Source of the DNA: Aurantiochytrium sp. KH105
Taxonomy: Eukaryota; Sar; Bigyra; Thraustochytrida; Thraustochytriidae
DNA length: 64,000 nt
Reading direction: 5' to 3'
Assembly (NCBI GenBank): GCA_003116975.1
Contig: BGKB01000215.1
Coordinates: forward strand, 44,854 to 108,853
The notes beneath the pieces were generated by a model. That model did not search any database, was not told where the DNA came from, and saw nothing but the letters and a program-made list of their open reading frames with translations. Every line of letters begins with the position of its first letter. Position 1 is the first letter of the stretch. The position numbers and the translations under genes were made by a program. Shown here one piece after another: positions 10,641-20,346 of the stretch.

Positions 10641-12194
10641 ATGATGTCCATGGTCACATTCTCGCTCGAGGTGCTCATCTGCTTCGTGCTGGTGGACTTC
10701 CTCGTGGCGTCGCAGTGGGGATCGCTCATTGCCGCCTTCACCACCTTCCTCTTCATCCTCTCCCAGCTCGACGTCCTCTCCACGTCGCGCAAGGAGGACA
10801 AAAAGCAAGGCGGCTATGGTCAAATCCAAGAAATCAAGCACCCCCTCATCCAGATGCTCCGTCCCTCGGAGCTCTACGCCGTCATGCGCTACAAGACGGG
10901 CGCCTTTTCCCGGCCATCGTACCTTGGCGCCGGCCTCGAGGGCCTCAACCTCGACAAGGACCACATCGAGTTCTGCTCCGTCAAGCTCAAGCAGGTGAGC
11001 CGCTCCTTTGCCACCGTGATCACCTTTCTCCCCAACACCAGCGAGGCTCCCATCCGCCTTGCTGTTGGTATCTTTTACATTGTCCTTCGCGCACTCGATA
11101 CCGTCGAAGACGACATGAACCTCGCCAACTTTGACAGCTATGTCCTCGACGAGGACAAGACCGACGTTGGTGACGCCCGCCTCGCTGCGAAGGAGCGCCT
11201 TCTCCGCCAGTTCGCCACGCGTCTCCGCGACTCTGTCGAGGGCGCTGCGCACAAGCACCAGCCCCTGGCTGGCTTTGGCGAGGGTGCCGAGCGCGAGCTC
11301 GTTGAAAACATGGAAGCCGTTGTCTACAGCATGTCTGTCCTGCCCCCCAAGCTCCAGGAAGTCATTTACGACATCACCGACGAAATGGCCGTCGGTATGG
11401 CCGAATTCGCTTCGCGGGATCTCAAAAACGGTACCGAGGACGAAAAGGACTTCGAGCACTACTGCCACACTGTTGCCGGCACCGTTGGCGACGGTCTCAC
11501 GCGCATTTTCGCCGCCGGCGGCTATTGCCCCGCGGACCTTGTCAACCGCCGCGACCTTTGGGACTCCATGGGCAGCTTTCTCCAGCGCACCAACATCATC
11601 CGCGACTACCTCGAGGACCTCGTCGATGGCCGCGCCTGGTGGCCGCGCTCCGTCTGGGAGCTCTACGTCCCCAAGGACTCCTCCGAGTTCGCCCGCTCCA
11701 AGTCCCTTTCCCGACTTGCTGACACCGCCTCAATTGAGTCCGGCCAGAGCACGAGCTGTCTGAACCACATGATCGCCGATGCCCTGGAGCGCGTCAACCA
11801 TTGTCTTCAGTACTTGGAGAACTTTGACGATCCAGACATTGTCTCCTTTTGTGCTCTGCCCCAGGTTATGGCCATCGCAACGCTTTCTGTCTGCTTCGAT
11901 AACCCCAAGGTTTTTCAAGGCGTCGTCAAGATCCGCAAGGGCCAGGCTGCGCGCATTATGCTTGACCTCAGCCCCATGGAGCACCCCGATATCCGTGACC
12001 TTCAAAGCAATTACCTCGAATGGTTTGCGCGTTGCACTCGCGAAATCCAGCAAAAGGCCCAGCGCGCATCGCGCCTCGACCCTCAGGCACAGCGCGTCGA
12101 CACCATCTGTAGCAAGATCGTCAAGGTTGTCGACGCCAAGCTTCAGTGTCTGCAAGAATCCTCGACCCCTCTTGGCCGTCCCCACGCCGACTAA
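10641..12194 (+). CDS. SQS: Squalene synthase (farnesyl-diphosphate farnesyltransferase)
   Basis: A single exon of 517 residues. The enzyme condenses two farnesyl diphosphates through presqualene diphosphate to squalene using NADPH, the first committed step to sterols, at the ER membrane. Visible family marks: KQVSRSFATVI (about 117-127), the first Asp-rich motif DTVED at 153-157 inside FYIVLRALDTVEDDM, and the second Asp-rich motif DYLED at 322-326 after FLQRTNIIR. Residues 8-43 form a long hydrophobic stretch long enough for one or two membrane passes, whereas the C terminus (ending TPLGRPHAD) has none. Most known squalene synthases are anchored at the C terminus, so the topology looks inverted. 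The start is the first ATG in frame, directly after an AAGCC-repeat leader. The downstream kinase is convergent, 190 bases away. Confidence 0.95.
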   Translation: MMSMVTFSLEVLICFVLVDFLVASQWGSLIAAFTTFLFILSQLDVLSTSRKEDKKQGGYGQIQEIKHPLIQMLRPSELYAVMRYKTGAFSRPSYLGAGLEGLNLDKDHIEFCSVKLKQVSRSFATVITFLPNTSEAPIRLAVGIFYIVLRALDTVEDDMNLANFDSYVLDEDKTDVGDARLAAKERLLRQFATRLRDSVEGAAHKHQPLAGFGEGAERELVENMEAVVYSMSVLPPKLQEVIYDITDEMAVGMAEFASRDLKNGTEDEKDFEHYCHTVAGTVGDGLTRIFAAGGYCPADLVNRRDLWDSMGSFLQRTNIIRDYLEDLVDGRAWWPRSVWELYVPKDSSEFARSKSLSRLADTASIESGQSTSCLNHMIADALERVNHCLQYLENFDDPDIVSFCALPQVMAIATLSVCFDNPKVFQGVVKIRKGQAARIMLDLSPMEHPDIRDLQSNYLEWFARCTREIQQKAQRASRLDPQAQRVDTICSKIVKVVDAKLQCLQESSTPLGRPHAD

Positions 12195-12384
12195 ACCAGC
12201 GAGGCAACTTTACCAACTACCCACCCACCCCAAACAACATTCAAGATCGTAAAATGTCTCCATTTCATGAATCGGAGCTTTTGTCCTCCCAAGAGTGTGA
12301 ATGCATTTTTTCTTTTCTTACTTTTTTTTTCTTCTTCTTCTTGTTGAAATATCGTTTGCTTGTGCTTGAGCTTGAGCTTGAGCT

Positions 12385-13767
12385 TTAGGCAATAGTAATG
12401 GGAGGTTGTTTTGCACCAATGGAGCCGGATTTGTACGAGACGGCGCGCGGCGATTGTGGCAGCTCCAAACGAGTATCGACGGATCGATGCACATCCCAGT
12501 TTGCAAAAGCTTGATCCAGGTCCGCGCTCGCTTCCGAACCTTCCCCGGATCGAGGTTGCGAGCCGCCCAAAAGTAAACGGACGTCAAGATGTGTCAAATC
12601 TACATCAAAGTTTGCAACTTCGTCACGAAAGTTCTTTGAACGCCATGTCGCTTTGCCAGAGCTCACCGCGATCGGGGCTGGATATCCGCGTGCGCGCAGT
12701 CGCGACCAGTCAATCCCTGCGAAAAAGGGGTGCATGTACAATTCATTTACATTTTGGCATCCAAGCCGTCGAGTCGGGGCCCGTTGCAGCAGCAAATGAA
12801 TGAGACTTCGCGCTGTTCTTGACAAGCGCACATTGGAGGGGAAGCGAACTTGCTCGACATTGAGAATCCGCCGAAAAGTCAAGATCTCGTTCACCTGCGC
12901 AAAAGGTGTCTCGCCTACGAGCAAGTCATACAGCATTACACCATAGCTCCACCAGTCCGCGGCCCGTCCGTACTCACGAATTGGGCTTCGCCATCGTTGT
13001 GTACGATGGCACAAAAGTACTTCGGGCGCCATGTAAGGCGCGCTTCCGCAGACAGTTCGCGCTCCCATGAAAGCGCCCACGCCAACTCGCGATAGCCCAA
13101 AGTCAGCCAACTTTACATGTCCCGTTGCGTCCAGCAACATATTCTCGCACTTGAGATCGCGATACGCCACGCTACGTCTGTGCAGATATGCCAAGGCGTC
13201 CAGTACTTGAGCCGCATACAAGCGTGCAGTGTCCTCCGAGAAACGTGTGAGCCGGCGAAGATGAAAATACACCTCGCCGCCGGGACAGTATTCGCTGACT
13301 AGGCATACTTGCGAAGCGGTCTGAAAGGCGCACTTGAGCTTGAGTACGAAGGGGTGTGACCCGCATTCCATCATGACTCGGCGCTCCGTCAACGTGTGCC
13401 GGATTTGTCCTCGCGCGTGAAGCGATTCCTTGTCCATCACTTTGATTGCCACGAGCTCATCGTTCTTCTCGTCGCCACGCGACTCCTGCGCGAGTCGTCC
13501 AATGTACACCTGACCAAAGGAACCTCGGCCAAGCATGCACGCAACTTCGAAGCCGCCCAAATTCACAGTCGAGAACGGCCGTGCCTTGCGTGTGGGCCAA
13601 AGCGAACGCAGACTTAGTCGCGGTCGCTGCAGCCGACGGCGCGTGGCCGCCAACGCCGTCGCATACTGTTCGAGCTTGTAAAGTCTCGAGGTCTCCTTCG
13701 CGCTTCCCAGACTGGTGTGCTTGCCCTGCTCGTGGACGCTCACGTGCACTTTCGTAAGCGGCGCCAT
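12385..13767 (-). CDS. AGC-family serine/threonine protein kinase
   Basis: 460 residues in one exon. The catalytic domain spans about 73-355. Visible marks: glycine loop GRGSFGQVY (80-88), ATP lysine in AIKVMDK (K109), helix-C Glu in TERR (E128), catalytic loop YRDLKCEN (D204), DFG at 222-224, activation segment RTVCGSAPYMAPEVL, and DWWSYGVMLYDLLVGETPF. The order, the YRDLK variant and the segment after the domain (IDWSRLRARGYPAPI, then a possible hydrophobic motif FANWDV near residue 425) point to the AGC group, close to PKA/S6K/AKT-type kinases. The activation-loop Thr lies in RTVCG. The basic N-terminal tail (about 40-65) has no recognised domain. Substrate unknown. The start is the only ATG upstream of the domain in frame. 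Confidence 0.9.
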   Translation of the reverse strand: MAPLTKVHVSVHEQGKHTSLGSAKETSRLYKLEQYATALAATRRRLQRPRLSLRSLWPTRKARPFSTVNLGGFEVACMLGRGSFGQVYIGRLAQESRGDEKNDELVAIKVMDKESLHARGQIRHTLTERRVMMECGSHPFVLKLKCAFQTASQVCLVSEYCPGGEVYFHLRRLTRFSEDTARLYAAQVLDALAYLHRRSVAYRDLKCENMLLDATGHVKLADFGLSRVGVGAFMGARTVCGSAPYMAPEVLLCHRTQRWRSPIREYGRAADWWSYGVMLYDLLVGETPFAQVNEILTFRRILNVEQVRFPSNVRLSRTARSLIHLLLQRAPTRRLGCQNVNELYMHPFFAGIDWSRLRARGYPAPIAVSSGKATWRSKNFRDEVANFDVDLTHLDVRLLLGGSQPRSGEGSEASADLDQAFANWDVHRSVDTRLELPQSPRAVSYKSGSIGAKQPPITIA

Positions 13768-14699
13768 CTTCCTTGCGCCTTACTTCGCCTTACGGCAAAT
13801 TTCTGGTTCTTCGAGTCGTAAGACCGGGCTCTCCCTTTTCGGGTTTTGCCTCATCAAGAGGCCACGCGTCGCGCGTCGCGCGAGGCGCGAGGCGAGGCGC
13901 GAGGCTGGCTTTCACGATTGACCGGCCGCTCGCGAGCATCTGAGAGCAAGACCGGCGCCGCCCGAGGGCCGAGCCAAAGTCTCCAAGAACTGCCAGGAGC
14001 CGGGCTGGGCTCCGACTCGTGGGACGACATCTTCTTATACTTTACTACTATACACATTGTTCGCATTGTACACTACTATACCATTGTAGAGTCGGCACTA
14101 CGACGGGGGCAAGCAAGCAAGCAAGCAACGGTGGTAGTAGGCTATAGACGGACGAACAAACGGCAAAGGGTCTCACACACCGGAAGCGGCGAGCCCGTGA
14201 GAGGCGGATCATTGACCAACGTCGAAACTTCCTCAGCGTGCCTGCCTGCCTTCCTGCTAGCGAGATTGGCGGATCGAGCAAGAGGCGGATCACTACCTCT
14301 TTTCGTTCGAGATCGCTCGGACGAGTGCCTGATTGCCTGCCTGCTTGTTAATGGACGCTACGCGGAGGGTTTGATTTGAGGGAAGAATGAAAAAAAGCCG
14401 GAATGCGCGGTGGTCGGTGAGTGCGCCAGGAAGAAGCCAGCAACTTTTTGTGTGGCGGCTCTGGATCGACCAGCAATCGTTTCGTTCGAGCTCAACTTGA
14501 AGAGCTCGTTGTCAAATGTCTGGCCTTACCTACATCTTTCCATAGTCACGCGACCTGCGCCGTGATTGATTTTGTATCTAGAACTTCTGACTGCTTTTTG
14601 AGAAATTCGCAAATCACCAGCCCAAGCAAGACATAGATCGAATGACTTTGCATATTTTTTTTTACTGCAAAGTAGAAGTGGGCAATTTCTTTTATTTGT
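13768..14699. other. Intergenic: kinase promoter and tubby-gene 3' flank
   Basis: Between the kinase start (minus strand) and the stop of the tubby-type gene. It holds an AT-rich patch (about 14035-14095) and a GCAA tetranucleotide repeat (about 14109-14128), which reads as GCTTGC on the kinase sense strand. No gene is seen. Confidence 0.5.
14109..14128 (-). repeat. GCTT tetranucleotide repeat upstream of the kinase
   Basis: About five CAAG units on the plus strand, that is GCTT on the strand of the kinase gene whose start is 340 bases away. Confidence 0.7.
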
Positions 14700-16825
14700 T
14701 CAGGTGACAAGTCGCTTCGACGTAAAGGCAGAGACGGCAATAGCCATGGCTTGGAAAGGCGAGATCGGATGGCGAAAGTCCAGCGAGAAACGGTCCTTGA
14801 GCACCTTGCCGAAGCGCAGACAGACAGTGTCCGCTCCAAACTCCTCCTCCATTGTCTCATTTTGCGCTTGCGGCACAAGCATAAAGTTCTTCTTGGAGGC
14901 CATCTTTACGCGCGAATTAAAATTGAGCGTCCACGCCTGAAGCTCCTCGTTCCATTGAGGCTTCAAGGTGTCAAACTCAAGCAGTTCAGAGAGCTCCTCG
15001 GACTCCACCGCGCGATACTCGTCTCCTTTGCGAGCTTGCAGCTTTTGAATTAAATTCATATCCTGAGCATGTCGAGTTCGCGTTGTGCCCTTGTAGCGAT
15101 CGGCCAGCGAACGTCGCTGACCGCGCAAGCCTTGTTCGGGATCCCAGCGCGGAAGCACGGCCTTGAGGCTGTTAGGGACACGACCCAAGACATTGTGTTC
15201 GTACATGATGTAGCCCAGCTCATGGTGCCGTATCTTTCGCGTGGACGTTGGGTTTGAGACACGATAGTCATGCACAGTGAGTGCGGTGCCTGCAAAGTTT
15301 TGTTCCATACAGCCCAGGTACCGTGACGACTCGGGGTGCATCGGAATGTCCTTGATGTCCCCGTCGAGCTTGATGTCTTGCGAATTGTGGAAGATGATGC
15401 GGCCTTTGCCGCTCCGCGGAAGCACAGCGCCGAGAAGAAATTTATTGTCCGACTCACGGAAAAAGTGAAGTGAGATGATCTTCTCGCTGCGCCATCGCAA
15501 AATATAGCCATATACCATGTCCATATGCTCGGGCGGCTCGTAGATTTTGCTCTTTTGTTTGTAAATAATGCTGCGCGCCTCGGAGGCGTCCTCGTCGCCC
15601 ACGCCAAAGGCATCCTGTATTCTGGTTGCGGTGCGAAAGCGAATGCGGTACGGGCCGGCCTTTTGAGCCTCGTTGAGCATTTCCTCGATCCTCTCCAAAC
15701 ACAGACCTGCGCAAGATTCTCCATTGATGTTGACAAGGAAGTCACCAACGTGGATTTCGTTCGACCATGGCCGATCCCCGTCGCTCCCGCCAGCAGCACG
15801 CGGGCCTCCGTCGAGAAACTCGGAACGTGGGAGTTCGTCCACGACAGCCGACTTGCCCAGCCAGTCGTCATCAAAGGTTAGACCAGACTTGCCCGGAAGA
15901 AATTTCACTTCGTAAATCTCATCTGGGGGTGGTGGCAGCGGTGCAAAGGTTTGCGGGAACGGCCTTGCTGCTGGGGCCGCGATAGCTCGTTGACCTCCAG
16001 GCGAAGGTGGCTGGATGTTGACTAAAGATTTGACATTCATGAACGGATCGTACGAGTCCAAACGCGAGCGGTCGCCTTCGTCATCGCTATCTTCGCCGAG
16101 TAACTCAGACGGGTCAACCAGACCTGTGCCGCATTGCGAGCAAGCTTCATTCTCAAGAGGGCAGAGAGTCCCGCATGAGGTGCAGTAAATTTCTTCGGGG
16201 ATCGCCTCTTCCTCCTCATCGTCGTCGTCATCATCGTCATCGTCGCCGTCGTTGTCGGCTTCTCCACCGCTGATGCCGCGGTCGGCACTGGCGGCTTGCT
16301 CGATGCCCACGAGGTCATCTGTTTCAACGCGTTGACCATCGCTCCGTCGTCCCTTGACTTTCTTGTGCTGCTCATCTTCGTTATCGTCGCTCGTGTCTCC
16401 ATCGCTGTCATCGCTGCTGCTTTCGTCGCTGTCGCTGCCGTCGCTCTCGCTCTCGACATCCACTTGCCTTTGGCTGCTCGATCTGCGAATGACGGTCTTT
16501 TCGCTCAGGTACATGGGCGAGCCGGCCTCGTACTCGCCGCCGAGCGTGACGACCGGCTCTGCATGCTCGAACTCGTCCTCGACGTCCCGGAGCAGGCCCG
16601 TGTCGTCGTAGGCGCTCTGCTCGNNNNNNNNNNNNNNNNNNNNNNNNNGCCCTCTCCGCCCGCGCCGCCCGCGCCGCTCGCGCCGCCCCGCGCGGCGCCT
16701 CGCGCGGCGGGATGGCGCGGCGGCGGCGCCTGCGAGCCCGCGCCGAAGGCGCCGCGCGGGGCGGCCGCAGAGGCCGCGGCGGCGGCGCCCAGCAGGCCGC
16801 CCTCCTCGTCGCTGTCGCTGTCCAT
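14700..16825 (-). CDS. Tubby-domain protein with zinc ribbon and PDZ-like domain (assembly gap inside)
   Basis: The gene starts at the ATG at 16825, which opens MDSDSDEEGGLLG. A run of 25 N at 16624-16648 interrupts it, and the frame after the gap differs from the frame before, so the N run is not the true length. After the gap come a Ser/Asp/Glu-rich acidic region (about 16480-16200), a four-Cys zinc ribbon CTSCG..CSQCG (about 16194-16129), a PDZ-like segment with GKSGLTFDDDW and IHVGDFLVNINGE (about 15925-15640), and a C-terminal tubby domain (about 15530-14700). The last ends in NFNSRVKMASKKNFMLV, LRFGKVLKDRFSLDF and HPISPFQAMAIAVSAFTSK, the classic end of tubby proteins, which bind phosphoinositides. 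The gene is head to head with the DAD1-like gene, 187 bases between ATGs. The multi-domain arrangement is unusual for tubby proteins. Confidence 0.85.
16624..16648. other. Assembly gap (25 N)
   Basis: A run of unknown bases within a very GC-rich coding region encoding Gly/Ala/Pro-rich sequence. The coding frame changes across it, so the real missing length is not 25 modulo 3. Confidence 0.99.
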
Positions 16826-17012
16826 GGCGCCGCGCCTGCCTCCGCGACACACCGCGGCGCTCGAGGCGCCTCGAATCCAAATCTGAATCCAGGTCCGCTG
16901 CAAATCCAAATCTGCCTCGCCCGCGCGCGCCTCTGGGCCCGAGCTCGACCACCGCGAGCCCGAGCTCGACGCCGCGGCGAGACGGGGCGAGACGGGACGG
17001 GGCGGAGGAGGG

Positions 17013-17557
17013 ATGGACGCCGACAAGCGCGCGGACGCGGACGCCTTCCGGACGGAGCGCGACCATCTGCTCGGAGAGATCGTCCAGGTGCGTGAGGAGA
17101 GACGAGGCCAGCAAGGGCGCAACCGTCGGGGCGGAGACGGAGACGGAGACGGAGACGGCGCGCGAGGGCGGCTTGCCCCTGGGGTCGCTGGGGGGGAGGG
17201 GGAGGGGAGCCACCGCGGCGCGGAGAAAGCGCGCGCGGGCGGATGTGGAAAAGACGGTGCAGCTGGATTTTGGGCGCAAGAGGAAATTGGCTGAGCTGGA
17301 GGCGATGCGGCAGACGCTCGGGCGAGACTGTGAGCGACGGGTGAGGGCTTGGCGCAGAAGGAATGTACTGACATGATTTGCAAACGCGTACACCTTGCTT
17401 CGTGTGATACAATGATGATGATCTCCAACAGGGATTGCGCGACGCAACGTCCGAGATGCGCAAGCTGAACCGTAACATGGAGCATGTTGTTGAGATCGGC
17501 AAGGGTTTCGAGCGTTCTGCCGTGCTCTGGGAGGCTTTCTGCAAGGATCTCAAATGA
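17013..17557 (+). CDS. DAD1: DASH/Dam1 complex subunit DAD1-like, two exons
   Basis: Exons 17013-17087 and 17432-17557 join in phase 0 (donor GTGCGT, acceptor CAACAG) to give 66 residues. The product reads FRTERDHLLGEIVQ at the exon-1 end, then LRDATSEMRKLNRNMEHVV, then EIGKGFERSAVLWEAFCKDL. That matches the DAD1 pattern: an N-terminal F..ER..L...I, a coiled helix, and a closing GK.FE....LW..F. DAD1 is part of the ring complex that couples kinetochores to microtubules in fungi; scattered homologues are known outside fungi. The 343-base intron is GC-rich at its start. The gene is head to head with the tubby-type gene. Identification rests on pattern recognition alone. Confidence 0.75.
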
Positions 17558-18226
17558 TCTATACTCTTCTTTTTCTCAAGGCTAGAAAACCCGAAACTGT
17601 ATAAATGCTCCGAGAAGGTGTAGACTTCGCATCATCCTTACAGTCAAGTCGTGTCCTCTCACTACGATGGAGGTCACCGTTCTAACTATCAAACGTTCCT
17701 CCCCGGCCCGCATGTCGCGAGCTTGCTTGTTTGCTTGCTTGCTTGTTTGCTTGCTAGCTTGTCTGCTTGCTAGCTTGCTTGTTCATGTGTTCCTCCTTGG
17801 CACGGCTCGCGCTGCAACTGTTGCCGCTTGCTATGCTTTCGTTGGTCGCAACACGGTAAGATTCCTTCTCTCCTCCCACTATAGTATACCTAGTGAGTAG
17901 GCCTACTACTAGTATAACTCAACCACCACTTGAACGCAATCCAATCCAGTTCAACAATCCAGAGCAGGCAAGGCAAACGACCGGTACTGCAGCAGCAACC
18001 GCCGCCGCTCGCGGGCCCGCACGTGCGCGCGAGGACAGCGGGGAGAAGCGCGAGCCGCGGGAGGGCGAGCAGAAGCCCCGCGCAGCGCCTGAGCGAGTCG
18101 CGCGCCGCCCAACTTCGAGAGGGCGGAGCGTGCAGCGAGCAAGCCGGCGAGCTCGTTGGCAAAGCACGTCGCGTGTCCGTGGCGTAGCGTAGCGTGGCGT
18201 AGCGTGCCGTATCTTGACCGGAGAGG
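17558..18226. other. Intergenic: DAD1 3' flank and RCC2 promoter
   Basis: Holds a GCTTG-rich repeat at about 17721-17784 and a GC-rich leader. A 77-codon frame at 17667 translates the repeat into Leu/Ala/Cys runs and is not convincing as a gene. Confidence 0.5.
17721..17784 (+). repeat. GCTT/GTTT tetranucleotide repeat upstream of RCC2
   Basis: About fifteen imperfect GCTT units with TTGT and TAGC variants, 450 bases before the RCC2 ATG and on its sense strand. Confidence 0.75.
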
Positions 18227-19799
18227 ATGTCGGGCGCAGCGTCGGGCGAGGATGAAAAGAAGGGCGGCGAGGTCGTCTTTGCCGGCCACGCAAGCTGGAG
18301 CATGCTAGGCAAGAACTCCAAGACGAGCAATTTTGACGGCGTGGAAAACCAGCTTTTGTGGGGCTTCCAACGTCTCAAGCCGCTCGTAGGTATCAAGGTG
18401 ACCAAGGTCATCTCTGGACCTAACTCCGGAACATGCATCGCACTGAGCGCCACCGGCCAGGCGTACACGTGGGGCCGAAATATGCATGGCCAGCTCGGAC
18501 ATGGCCACCAGACAAATCTCTACAACCCCACCCCCGTTGAGGTGCCCAACTCGGAGTCCATCATCGGCGGCGGTGCCGGCCCGAACCATACGCTTCTCTA
18601 TAGTGCGCGTGGGTCCCTCTTTGCGGCTGGTCTCGGCAAGTCGGGACAGCTCGGTATTGGGCGCAAGGTCGACATGGTGAAAAAGTTCGTTACCGTCGAC
18701 ATTGCAAGCGTCATCACCGCGGCTGCCTGTGGCCGTGACTTTTCCATCATCGTCGGCAGCCACGGTGTCATTTACTCTTTTCGGTCATCCAGAAAAGGGC
18801 GTTCTCGGCAACGGAACCGAGGGAAAGACCCTCGAGCGCTCCAACAAGTACACCTTTGAGTGCACCACGCGCCCCGAGCCCATCGTCGCCCTGCAACGTG
18901 CCTACGGCGACGTGACCATCACCGATGTGGCCTGTGGCGCCCAGCACACGTGTGCCATGGACACCCAAGGGCGCATCTACACCTGGGGCTTTGGCGGCTT
19001 TGGTCGTCTTGGCCACGGCGACAACAAGGACCACTTTGAGCCCACGGCTGTCGAACTCTTCTCCATGGAGCCCCCACCCCTGGACCCGAACATTCCCAAG
19101 TTTATGCAGAACCAGCAACCCAAGATCCGTGGAACGCAAATCACTTGCGGGTCCACTTCTACCTTTGTTGTCGCCGGAGAGCCGTACAACTCACTGTACA
19201 TGTTCGGCATCACCAAGCGATCCGGGGAGGCTACTATGCGACCTGTGGTCGAGAACAATGTTCAGGGCTGGCGCTGCCGCTCCGTTTCTTGCGGCAACAC
19301 CTCCATTTGTTTTGCGTCTGAGCGTAAGCTCATTAGCTGGGGACCCAGCCCAACCTATGGCGAACTCGGCTACGGCGAGGGCGAGAACATTCCGCGCTCT
19401 TCCACTGTTAGCAAGGAGGTCGATGCTCTCTCTGGCGCCCTGACGCTTCAGGTCGCCTCAGGTATGGCCTTTTCTCTCGCCATTATCGACACCTCAGATG
19501 ACACCTCCAAGGAAAAGGTTGAAGCCCTGCCAGTCTTTGCACCCGCCGAGGTTGACCCGGCGCTTGCCAAAGCCGCCGCGCAAAAGTCTCTGGAGGAGCG
19601 CCGTGCCAAGCGTGCAAAGAATAAGACCAAGGCAAAGCGCCCTGCAAATAACGAGGAAGATGGCGAAGATGATGACGCGCCCATTGACGTCGATGATGAA
19701 GACGACGATGACGCTTCAGCCGGCGACGATGACGATGATGACGAAGAGGAGGAAGAGGAGGAAGAAGTCAAGCCCAAGGCCAAGCGCCGCAAGAAGTAG
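18227..19799 (+). CDS. RCC2: RCC2-like protein (RCC1-type beta propeller) with a one-base frameshift
   Basis: Two overlapping frames together encode one seven-bladed RCC1 propeller of about 520 residues. The first frame runs from ATG 18227 to the TTTT run at 18778-18781; the second continues to the stop at 19799. Removing one T would keep the blade consensus YSFGHPEKGVLGN, so an extra base is likely. RCC2 marks: FAGHASWSMLGK at the N terminus, VISGPNSGTCIALS, YTWGRNMHGQLGHG, YTWGFGGFGRLGHGDNKD and ISWGPSPTYGELGYG, the last very typical of RCC2/TD-60. RCC2 acts in mitosis, centromere association and small-GTPase regulation. The tail is Lys-rich then Asp/Glu-rich (19590-19795). The frameshift may be a sequencing indel at the homopolymer or a real lesion. 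Confidence 0.85.
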
Positions 19800-20346
19800 G
19801 CGAGTTGATTTGCCTCGTCAACCAGTGCAACCCCGAGCTTCGTATTTGGGCCGACACTCGATCTGACTGAAGAAAAAAAATATAACCTTCTTCGCAACAA
19901 TCTATAAGAGAACACGAGAATATATGTTTGGAAGCTTCAAGCTTGTGTCTTTTGCTTGTATTAGCAGACAGTCTCGATAACGAATGGATCGCGCAGATCC
20001 TCATCATTGGTCCAACCCATTCGAGAAGCTCGCTCGTCTTCTCAACTAAGCTTCATCGAATGCCATGCGTCGCTCACGGTCAGTCAGACCAGGCAAACGT
20101 GGCAAACGTACTTCCCGTCGGTCGGAAAGAGCAGCATGTGGAGCAGACACAAGCCCGTGGATCACATGCGCGAAAGGGGAACCCACGTTTTCCCCGCCCC
20201 TTTGACACCGCAAGAAAACACGAAAGTTGCACCCCCCAAAAAAGGTACCCCCATTGTGCTCCCACAATAGCGCACTCTTCCAAGACATTTCAAGCGTTTC
20301 GGAATCCAAGTCATCGCTTTATCATCCATCTTCTTACTAGTTACTT
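19800..20346. other. Intergenic between convergent RCC2 and rabconnectin genes
   Basis: 3' flanks of both genes. It contains an A-rich stretch (about 19870-19885) that may be a polyadenylation region. No gene is seen. Confidence 0.5.

Noticed and set aside
9840-11468. 542-codon minus-strand frame
   Set aside because: It is antisense to squalene synthase over most of its length, and the remainder is Arg/Ser/Pro-rich translation of GC-rich leader.
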